A stretch of DNA of 5,524 nt from Puniceicoccales bacterium (lineage in GTDB: Bacteria; Verrucomicrobiota; Verrucomicrobiia; Opitutales; LL51): assembly GCA_031290315.1 (NCBI GenBank), contig JAITNS010000081.1, forward strand, positions 1-5,524. Direction: 5' to 3'. The position numbers and the translations under genes were made by a program. This document shows, one piece after another, positions 1 through 5,092 of this stretch (within the stretch, counting starts at the first letter, position 1; every line of letters starts with the position of its first letter). The notes below the pieces were generated by a model. That model did no database searches, was not told the origin of the DNA, and saw only the letters and a program-made list of their open reading frames with translations.

Positions 1-26
1 GAATAATATTCTTTGAATTATTTCTT

Positions 27-146
27 GGCCCTAGATTAGATGCCGTTGGCATCTAATCTAGGGCCATAATAGGAGGTCCAGGGGATCCATCCCCTGGCGG
101 GGGTTATGGGGGGCGAGCCCCATAGACAGCGGCAGAGCCCCATAAA
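27..146. repeat. GC-rich cluster of three perfect palindromes
   Basis: Three perfect inverted repeats lie side by side. The first has an 18-bp stem, 27-44 with 48-65, and a 3-base loop GTT. The second has a 9-bp stem, 78-86 with 89-97, around a BamHI-like GGATCC centre. The third has a 7-bp stem, TATGGGG 105-111 with CCCCATA 118-124, and a 6-base loop. The decamer GAGCCCCATA occurs at 115-124 and again at 135-144. By my count 42 of the 64 bases at 61-124 are G or C, in a window that is otherwise strongly AT-rich, so the block looks inserted or separately maintained. It follows the minus-strand operon and ends a few bases past the stop of the F-family gene. The hairpins could stabilise or end that transcript, but none is followed by a U-tract on either strand, so I do not call a classical terminator. 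A REP/BIME-like or MITE-like dispersed element is the likeliest class (inference). Confidence 0.7.
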
Positions 147-149
147 AAA

Positions 150-1808
150 TCAAGTACCTATATTTTGAATGAGTGCGACCAAAGGTAAAAACAACCCAAT
201 TACAACCGACCCAACAAATCCCGCTAAAAATATTACCAGTACAGGTTCAATCATTGCTGTCAAGCGCCCGATTACTTCATTAAGTTCCTCCTCATAGGAT
301 ACCGCTACCTTATTCATCATTTCCCCTAACTTTCCTGATTCCTCTCCAACTTTGACCAAGCCTTCTGCCATCGCTGGAAATATACTTCGTCGCCTTATAG
401 AATCTGTCAATGACATTCCTTGTTGGACATCTTCTATTGTCAACGATAAATTCTCCTTCATATTATAATTCCCTATACTTTCCCGTGCCATTCTTAATGC
501 CTCGACCAACGAACATCCACAAACCAGTAAATCGCCAAATGTCCGTGAAAACAATACCATACACCAACTTATCATAAAATTCCCTACCAAAGGAACTGTC
601 AGCAAAAACTTATAAAACAACTTCTTTACAAACGGCAATGTCTTAATCGCAAGAAATAAACTAAAAAAAATGCCTATAAATATCGGTATTTGTATGAAAT
701 GCGATGCTACAAATCGACTCGTTTTAATAATTATAACCGTTAACATTGGCATTGCTTTAGCGCCCATTTGATCGTTAATCACCTTTTCAAATTTAGGTAT
801 AACAAAGGCTACCAATAATAACACTACGACCGATGATACGACTAATACTGTAGCCGGATAAACCATGGCAGACGTAATTTTTTTCTTAATCCGTACTTTT
901 TTCTCCATGAGATTTGCCATCTTTACAAGCGTTTCAGCTTGACGTCCAATCGCTTCCCCAGCTCGTACCATTGCAATCTCCGATTCGCCAAATTTTACAA
1001 TAGAAGACGTTAATGCGTCCGAAAAAGAATCACCTGCTTCAATTTTTGTAAGTAAATCATGAATAAAAAACCATATATTCTTATTTCTTGCTTCCTGTTC
1101 TTCAAGAATTGCTAGCGAAGATCGCAGATCCATTCCCGCATCTAAAAGTGTCGCAAGTTGACGAACAATCTGTGCCTTTTTTTCAAACCCTAGCTTTAAG
1201 GAACCCGGTGCTTTCTTTTTTTTGTAATTCTTTTTTTCAGCATCTTGACCCGCTTTTGATTTGCGTGGCGTGTAACTATAAGTACCTTTTCTTTGCTTGC
1301 TAATTTTTTTAGATATAGGCGTGACCTCCGAAGTACTTTGACTATCAACCTCAAAATCACTCGCATCATCATTATTGAAAATAGGAGAAATATTCTTAGA
1401 AGTCGTACTCGAAGCGGGACGAGAAAAAGAGGTTTGAGAACGAAAAAAAGAAGTTTGAGTAGCTGTAGGTGTAAATGAAGTAACACCACCATTGACCTCA
1501 AAATTAGAAGCCGATAAAGGACTAGAATTATTGAGATTAAGAAAATCGTTGTTAGCTGAATCGCGGTTAGCTGAATCGCCAATAATGGTTATGTTATCCG
1601 TATTGTTTTCTATTTGCTTATTTAATTTTGCAGAAAAATCAGCTAATGCTTGAAAATCATTCACCAAAGGGTCACTATTCTCATTTTCTGGCAAATTTTC
1701 TTTTGCTTCATTTTTAGGATTATTCTCCCCCTGCTTTTGAAAAAGATCTTCTTGATGCTTCTCAACTGCATTCTGAAAAGAATTGCGTAAAAGTTGTCTT
1801 AATTTCAT
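150..1808 (-). CDS. GspF/PilC-family inner-membrane platform protein with long N-terminal extension
   Basis: This is a 552-residue member of the T2SSF family, the polytopic inner-membrane platform protein of type II secretion systems and type IV pili, which contacts the assembly ATPase and pseudopilus. Two tandem T2SSF domains are visible. The first is about residues 210-335, with QLATLLDAGMDLRSSL (217-232), GEAIGRQAETL and a membrane segment near 316-338. The second is about 414-543, with SRTFGDLLVCGCSLVEAL (421-438), VGEESGKLGEMM and the final EPVLVIF...LFLPL membrane segment. Another membrane segment lies near 370-390. Family members are usually about 400 residues. The excess is the first ~205 residues, rich in Ser, Asn, Thr and Glu, then Lys-rich (KKNYKKKKAP, 192-201), with no recognisable domain and probably disordered and cytoplasmic. 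The start is the ATG overlapping the upstream gene's TGA, with a good Shine-Dalgarno sequence. No other secretion gene is in the window, so GspF versus PilC cannot be decided. Confidence 0.93.
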   Translation of the reverse strand: MKLRQLLRNSFQNAVEKHQEDLFQKQGENNPKNEAKENLPENENSDPLVNDFQALADFSAKLNKQIENNTDNITIIGDSANRDSANNDFLNLNNSSPLSASNFEVNGGVTSFTPTATQTSFFRSQTSFSRPASSTTSKNISPIFNNDDASDFEVDSQSTSEVTPISKKISKQRKGTYSYTPRKSKAGQDAEKKNYKKKKAPGSLKLGFEKKAQIVRQLATLLDAGMDLRSSLAILEEQEARNKNIWFFIHDLLTKIEAGDSFSDALTSSIVKFGESEIAMVRAGEAIGRQAETLVKMANLMEKKVRIKKKITSAMVYPATVLVVSSVVVLLLVAFVIPKFEKVINDQMGAKAMPMLTVIIIKTSRFVASHFIQIPIFIGIFFSLFLAIKTLPFVKKLFYKFLLTVPLVGNFMISWCMVLFSRTFGDLLVCGCSLVEALRMARESIGNYNMKENLSLTIEDVQQGMSLTDSIRRRSIFPAMAEGLVKVGEESGKLGEMMNKVAVSYEEELNEVIGRLTAMIEPVLVIFLAGFVGSVVIGLFLPLVALIQNIGT

Positions 1809-2845
1809 GGCGTATTCCTCTTAAATTTTACCTTTCGTTTAGCGATATTTTGGACGCTTTGTTTAATAGCGATGTCATCATTTTCAGCGATCTCAACGCC
1901 AATTATGTGTTCAAAAATATCATCTAATGTCAACACGCCTACTATTCTATTATCTTTTTTTACAAATGCAAGCTGAGTTAAATTTTTTAATAATGCATTT
2001 AAAGCATCGTCGACAAACATATTATCCGGAAGCACTTTAGGGATTGCCATAAGATGGCGCAGTTGAATATGAGCTGCATTAGTCGCTAAAGCGTGTAAAA
2101 TTTTTCTCCGATGTACCACGCCAATCAGATTTTCAGGGTTATTAGAATAAACTGGAATACGTCCCGTTGGAATATTTTCATTATTAGCGATAAAGATATC
2201 GTGAACGGTCATATTTTTATTGTAAGCGCTCAAATGATCAAGTGGGGTCATGATTTGAGAAATAATTGTATAATCCATTTTTAAGGTATTCTCAATCATT
2301 TCACGTTCCTGGTGAGTTAGCGTACCGTCGCGGACATTTTTTTCAGCTAAAAGCATAATTTCTCTATCCGAATAGGCTGCATTTACGCACTTCTTGCCTA
2401 TAATTAATCTCAAAAGAAAACGACAAGCCCGGGAAAATGGATACATTGTTAATACGACAAATTTTAGGAGATAAGCTGCAGGGATATATAATTTTTTTCG
2501 GTAAATGAGTCCGAAATTTTTAGGTAAGATTTCTGACAGGATAAGAATTGCGATGGTAAAACCGATTGAAAAATAAAGGAGCTTATCTTCACCGTAAATT
2601 TTGACGACGAGTCCCCCGGCAATAATAGCGCCAAATGTATTAGAAAAGGTGTTCAGCATAATGATAGCAGAGGAAGTCTCTTGGACATTTTTCTTACATT
2701 TTTCGATATAACTAGCGGATCGTTTCGATTTACTGCGAAGATCTTCGAGCTCAAGATCATTGGCACTAAACAAAATCGCTTCGAGGAAGGAAGCGGTAGC
2801 GGAGATAATTAATGTTAAAATGATCGTAACAAGTAAAAAAACCAT
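1805..2845 (-). CDS. CNNM/CorC-type (DUF21) membrane protein with CBS pair
   Basis: This 346-residue protein belongs to the CNNM/CorC (HlyC/CorC, formerly hemolysin-like TlyC) family, whose studied members move or regulate Mg2+ across the inner membrane. The N-terminal DUF21/CNNM domain spans about residues 1-150. It has hydrophobic segments near 2-28, 58-80, 91-108 and 121-138, the family-like SATASFLEAILFSA stretch, MLNTFSNTFGA, and SEILPKNFG (104-112), which matches the conserved acidic-Leu-Pro-Lys motif. A CBS pair follows: ISQIMTPLDHLSA to VVHRRKILHAL (about 196-252), then MAIPKVLP to GVLTLDDIFEHIIGVEI (about 266-319). The usual C-terminal CorC_HlyC domain (~80 residues) is absent; the protein ends about 27 residues after CBS2 with a basic tail. 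ATG 2845 is chosen because the membrane domain begins at once and a strong promoter lies just upstream. There is no Shine-Dalgarno sequence. The ion and direction of transport are not shown by the sequence. Confidence 0.92.
   Translation of the reverse strand: MVFLLVTIILTLIISATASFLEAILFSANDLELEDLRSKSKRSASYIEKCKKNVQETSSAIIMLNTFSNTFGAIIAGGLVVKIYGEDKLLYFSIGFTIAILILSEILPKNFGLIYRKKLYIPAAYLLKFVVLTMYPFSRACRFLLRLIIGKKCVNAAYSDREIMLLAEKNVRDGTLTHQEREMIENTLKMDYTIISQIMTPLDHLSAYNKNMTVHDIFIANNENIPTGRIPVYSNNPENLIGVVHRRKILHALATNAAHIQLRHLMAIPKVLPDNMFVDDALNALLKNLTQLAFVKKDNRIVGVLTLDDIFEHIIGVEIAENDDIAIKQSVQNIAKRKVKFKRNTP
1816..1821 (-). promoter_or_regulatory. Shine-Dalgarno site for the F-family gene
   Basis: The minus strand reads AGAGGA here, 7 bases before the ATG at 1808. 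It lies within the last codons of the CNNM-like gene (encoding Lys-Arg-Asn), whose TGA overlaps the next ATG as ATGA (1808-1805). This fixes the start of the F-family gene, points to translational coupling, and shows that the organism uses Shine-Dalgarno initiation at least here. Confidence 0.8.
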
Positions 2846-2856
2846 GCAGCGACTAC

Positions 2857-2886
2857 ATTATAATACGAACTTTTTAGGAAGATCAA
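2857..2886 (-). promoter_or_regulatory. Sigma70-type promoter for the CNNM-GspF operon
   Basis: On the minus strand, TTGATC (2886-2881) is followed after 18 bases by a perfect TATAAT (2862-2857). The predicted transcription start, around 2850-2849, leaves only about 4-5 bases before the ATG at 2845. The transcript would therefore be almost leaderless, which agrees with the lack of a Shine-Dalgarno sequence. The -10 is an exact consensus and the -35 matches at four of six positions. Confidence 0.6.
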
Positions 2887-2889
2887 TAG

Positions 2890-2911
2890 AAATAATTAAA
2901 TTAAATTATTT
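2890..2911. repeat. AT-only inverted repeat between divergent genes
   Basis: AAATAATT (2890-2897) and AATTATTT (2904-2911) form a perfect 8-bp inverted repeat with a 6-base spacer. It lies just upstream of the minus-strand -35 element and about 50 bases from the ankyrin start. It could be an operator shared by the divergent genes. It is made only of A and T in an AT-rich spacer, so chance is a serious alternative. Confidence 0.3.
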
Positions 2912-2959
2912 ATAAAATTACTTGCATTTCTTAAAATACTTTTTCTATCTCAATCCATT

Positions 2960-3358
2960 ATGGATAGTAATCGAAAAAAATTCTCAGGCCACATAAGCAC
3001 TATTCCATTAATGATTTTAGGTTCTATGAACGATGCAGCTCATGCTTCTAGTGAGACTCCTTCCACTGGGATAGGTTCAGATCAGCTTGTTCCTGTTATA
3101 CTACAAATTGTTGCAGAAATGGGTAATCAAATAATGCCTAATACTTTTGAGCATCCCAATCCTGCAGGAGATACTTGGTTTCAATACGCTGTTCGAACAG
3201 GTAATATTCAAATGGTGCAGTATTTTTTAAGGAATTCCAATTTAGACATTAATGCGCAAAATGCGGAAGGCGATACGGCCCTGATGTTGGCAATAAAAGG
3301 AGGTGGAAATGATGATTTTCGGCAAGAGTATCAAGAGATTTTTGATTTATTGATTTGA
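2960..3358 (+). CDS. Ankyrin-repeat protein, N-terminal part (cut by in-frame TGA)
   Basis: This is the first 132 codons of an ankyrin-repeat gene that runs on in the same frame after the TGA at 3356-3358. Residues 1-29 could be a Sec signal peptide: basic RKK at 5-7, a modest hydrophobic stretch ISTIPLMIL (12-20), and AAHA before Ser30 as a possible cleavage site; the hydrophobic core is weak. One full ankyrin repeat lies at about 69-101 (GDTWFQYAVRTGNIQMVQYF ... DINAQN). The second starts at GDTALMLAIKGGG (104-116) and is cut in its second helix (EIFDLLI). Such proteins in host-associated bacteria are often effectors that bind host proteins, but that role is inferred. There is no Shine-Dalgarno sequence before ATG 2960. 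The only nearby promoter-like match is TTGCAT at 2922-2927, with a poor -10. It may be expressed as a truncated product, by reinitiation or readthrough, or be a pseudogene. Confidence 0.75.
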   Translation: MDSNRKKFSGHISTIPLMILGSMNDAAHASSETPSTGIGSDQLVPVILQIVAEMGNQIMPNTFEHPNPAGDTWFQYAVRTGNIQMVQYFLRNSNLDINAQNAEGDTALMLAIKGGGNDDFRQEYQEIFDLLI

Positions 3359-4018
3359 GTGTTTTGTCAAAAACCTAATATAAATTGGAATTTGAAAAAT
3401 AGAAGAAGGCAAACGGCATTTTCGCTTACAGTGGGTTGGGGACGTTTTGGTTGTTTCGAAAAATTACTAGAAAGGGAAGAAGTTAATCCTGACATTCCTA
3501 ATATAGATCAAGCAACACCTTTAATAGTTGCTATGGCTGCTGTAGCTCAAGAACTAATACCTACACAAATGGGAATAACAATGGCTGAAAAACTGATTCA
3601 AGATCCGAGAGTAAATGTTTATCAACGAGGCACCGATAATAAATTACCTTTGCAAATTGCTTTTGAAGCTCAGATTGCTTCTCAATTAAGTAATGCTATA
3701 TGTCGTCGAGCTTTATGTGATTATGATCGAGAAGTTAGGGATATTGTTCAGAAAATAATCGATCAACTACCAGAAACACATCGAGGGATATTTTTGATTC
3801 AAGCTTTATTAAGAGATCCTCGTGTGAATGTAAATTACGACCAATGTGAAATAAATGAACTGATCGATGCTATTCGTCGAAAAATTCATTTTCTATTAAA
3901 TGAATTGGATGTAGATTTATCGGGTTCTGAGCTTGGTCAACCGTTACAAGTGCTGGATCGCAATACGCAATTATTTGGTAATTTTCTTTCTTCGCAGAGT
4001 GGTGCAGATTTGCAATAA
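3359..4018 (+). CDS. Ankyrin-repeat protein, C-terminal part (continuation after TGA)
   Basis: This open frame of 219 codons follows directly, and in the same frame, after the TGA that ends the preceding piece. Together they make 352 codons counting the TGA. Its first residues (VFCQKPNINWNLKN) complete the ankyrin repeat begun before the stop. Further repeats follow: RRQTAFSLTVGWGRFGCFEK to EEVNPDIPN, QATPLIVAMAAV to DPRVNVYQRG, and a longer divergent one from NKLPLQIAFEAQ to DPRVNVNYD, with a helical insert SQLSNAICRRALCDYDREVR. The tail (about 170-219) is helical and then polar, without a recognisable domain. The GTG at 3359 is the only start abutting the stop (TGAGTG), which could permit reinitiation, but no Shine-Dalgarno sequence supports it. 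I consider it the 3' part of a recently broken gene, with coupled expression as the alternative. Confidence 0.65.
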   Translation: MFCQKPNINWNLKNRRRQTAFSLTVGWGRFGCFEKLLEREEVNPDIPNIDQATPLIVAMAAVAQELIPTQMGITMAEKLIQDPRVNVYQRGTDNKLPLQIAFEAQIASQLSNAICRRALCDYDREVRDIVQKIIDQLPETHRGIFLIQALLRDPRVNVNYDQCEINELIDAIRRKIHFLLNELDVDLSGSELGQPLQVLDRNTQLFGNFLSSQSGADLQ

Positions 4019-4021
4019 TTG

Positions 4022-4057
4022 TGTGAAAAATTGGAATAGTGCGAAAAATTGGAATAA
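4022..4057 (+). repeat. Two-copy 18-bp tandem repeat
   Basis: The unit TGYGAAAAATTGGAATAR occurs at 4022-4039 and 4040-4057, identical at 16 of 18 positions. It lies just after the ankyrin stop codon (4016-4018) and before the degenerate ankyrin copy. It probably arose by slippage or local duplication at the boundary of the duplicated segment. No function is visible. Confidence 0.75.
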
Positions 4058-4110
4058 AATAATTCATTAAATTTTTACGCAATAGCATATAGAAAATATA
4101 TGAGATTTCC

Positions 4111-4430
4111 ATGGGGACGAGGTCTGATGATCCGCGTGTTAATGTAATGCAATGTGCAATGCCAAATAAATATTTCCCAAAGGGGAAATTACCCGTACAA
4201 ATTCTCATGGAAACATGGCAGGATTAGATTCGGACCTTTCTAATGCTATTTGCCGTAGGAGTTTCAAGGATTGTGATATTACAGTAATAAAAATTTCAAA
4301 TGAAATATTAAATAATCTTCCAAATCCTCTTCCTTCACGTAATGCGTGTGATGTTGAAGATTTGTTGTTAGAGATTAGATTATACTCTTCCGATAAATGC
4401 ATTAAGTTATGCAATTTGTACGAAAGTTAA
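4111..4430 (+). pseudogene. Frameshifted partial copy of the ankyrin module
   Basis: This stretch encodes, in two frames, a diverged copy of part of the preceding ankyrin gene. From ATG 4111 one frame reads DDPRVNVMQCAMPNKYFPKGKLPVQI and stops at TAG 4225. It matches DPRVNVYQRGTDNKLPLQI of the intact copy, with a few extra residues. The match continues one frame back, from about 4215: DLSNAICRRSFKDCD to NNLPNP, against QLSNAICRRALCDYD to DQLPET. Between LSNAICRR and the LP pair both copies span 81 bases with no indel (3686-3766 and 4236-4316), so the alignment is real and one net base has been lost near 4204-4235. The copy then skips the final ankyrin segment and ends at TAA 4428. It lacks the N-terminus and is probably dead. 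The 71-codon frame from 4215 could be translated, but has no Shine-Dalgarno sequence. Confidence 0.75.
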
Positions 4431-4552
4431 TTTTCTAGGGAAAAGCAATTACAAAAAATTACAGTGGATTTAATCTAATTCACAGTTACCAATTGATATT
4501 TTGGCATGGAAAAGAGGATGAAATTTACGAAGATTTTTTAGATAGAATGTGC

Positions 4553-4583
4553 TTGCAGATAGTTTGATGTTTATTCTCATAAT
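4553..4583 (+). promoter_or_regulatory. Likely rnpB promoter
   Basis: CATAAT at 4578-4583 is a good -10 element, with TTGCAG at 4553-4558 as the best -35, at a rather long 19-base spacing. Transcription would start near 4589-4591, which coincides with the 5' strand of the P1 helix of RNase P RNA drawn independently from the 3' end. This agreement is the main support. Confidence 0.5.
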
Positions 4584-4587
4584 AAAT

Positions 4588-4977
4588 GTGTTTTGTTTAG
4601 AGGGAATTCGATGGGGAAAGGGATATTTGCAAAAATATTTCTTTTTCCATAGGAAAGTCCGGACACCGTAGAGCATGATTCCATATGAAAGTATGGGGAG
4701 TGAATATGAGAATATTCATTCACGGAGAGTACAACAGAAAATATACCGCCGCAAGGTAAGGGTGAAAAGGTAGAGGTAAGAGCTCACCGGGTATTGAGTA
4801 ATCGATATCGCTTTGGAAACCCAATCAGGTGCAAGACAGAATAAGGAATGGAGTAGCTCGCTCAATGATTCCGGGTTAGTCGCACCTCTTTTTGAGGAAT
4901 AACTTACAAAAGTTATTAGATAAATGAATTCCAAGCTATTTAGCTTACAAAATCTGGCTTATATCTAAACAAAATAC
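4588..4977 (+). ncRNA. rnpB: RNase P RNA, bacterial class A
   Basis: This is the catalytic RNA of ribonuclease P, which trims the 5' leaders of pre-tRNAs. Conserved blocks include AGGAAAGTCCGGACACC (4651-4667), ACAGAAAATATACCGCC (4734-4750), GGTAAGGGTGAAAAGG (4755-4770), AGGTGCAAGA (4827-4836), GATAAATG (4919-4926) and CTGGCTTAT (4954-4962). Helices drawn by hand are: P1, 14 bp with one G-U, 4588-4601/4964-4977; P2, 7 bp, 4603-4609/4926-4932; P3 hairpin 4613-4648; P4, 4655-4663/4953-4960, with the universal bulged U at 4658; P8 with a GAAA loop, 4681-4696; P15, 4827-4832/4882-4887, with a GGTT likely to bind the tRNA CCA end; and P18, 4898-4917. Oddities: P12 is missing, replaced by GCAA at 4751-4754; P18 has an ACAA loop instead of GNRA; a short P19-like hairpin lies at 4933-4946; and the usual ACAGAA before P4 reads ACAAAA. 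The ends are set by P1. Confidence 0.95.
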
Positions 4978-5005
4978 ATTTTTCTTTAAGCAGTTTAAGT
5001 GGAAA

Positions 5006-5035
5006 TTTTTTAATTCTTAAAAAAAGTTATTTTTT
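5006..5035 (+). terminator. Possible weak A/T terminator after rnpB
   Basis: An 8-bp stem, TTTTTTAA (5006-5013) with TTAAAAAA (5017-5024), and a TTC loop are followed by GTTA and six T residues (5030-5035). It is correctly placed between rnpB and the next promoter. The stem has no G-C pair, so it would be weak, and such structures arise by chance in AT-rich DNA. Confidence 0.3.
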
Positions 5036-5038
5036 CTC

Positions 5039-5067
5039 TTGACATATTTCAAGCATTCCAGCATAAA
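5039..5067 (+). promoter_or_regulatory. Sigma70-type promoter for the Pro/Ala-rich protein gene
   Basis: A perfect TTGACA (5039-5044) is followed after 17 bases by CATAAA (5062-5067). This predicts a transcript start near 5074, about 20 bases before ATG 5093. The AAGGAAG at 5066-5072 would then lie at or before the transcript start, so it is not a useful ribosome binding site. Confidence 0.65.
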
Positions 5068-5092
5068 GGAAGTGCAAAATAAATATATAGTT

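Noticed and set aside
27..65. Classical Rho-independent terminator for the leftward operon
   Set aside because: The 18-bp hairpin is strong, but on the minus strand it is followed by AAGAAATAATTC rather than a U-tract.
1..146. CRISPR array
   Set aside because: The repeated pieces are palindromes of different sequence, with no regular repeat-spacer spacing.
1196..1582. Minus-strand open frame of 128 codons inside the F-family gene
   Set aside because: It is an alternative frame of the low-complexity N-terminal extension, giving an implausible Leu/Ile/Arg-rich product.
3356..3358. UGA reassigned to tryptophan (alternative genetic code)
   Set aside because: Two other genes end naturally at TGA and Trp is coded by TGG throughout, so the standard code fits better.
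3870..4208. Minus-strand open frame of 112 codons opposite the ankyrin 3' end
   Set aside because: It overlaps the well-supported ankyrin reading frame and the duplicated copy, and its translation shows no domain or composition typical of a real protein.
4470..4934. Two minus-strand open frames of about 70 codons across rnpB
   Set aside because: They lie antisense to a structured RNA whose helices are well supported, and show no recognisable protein features.
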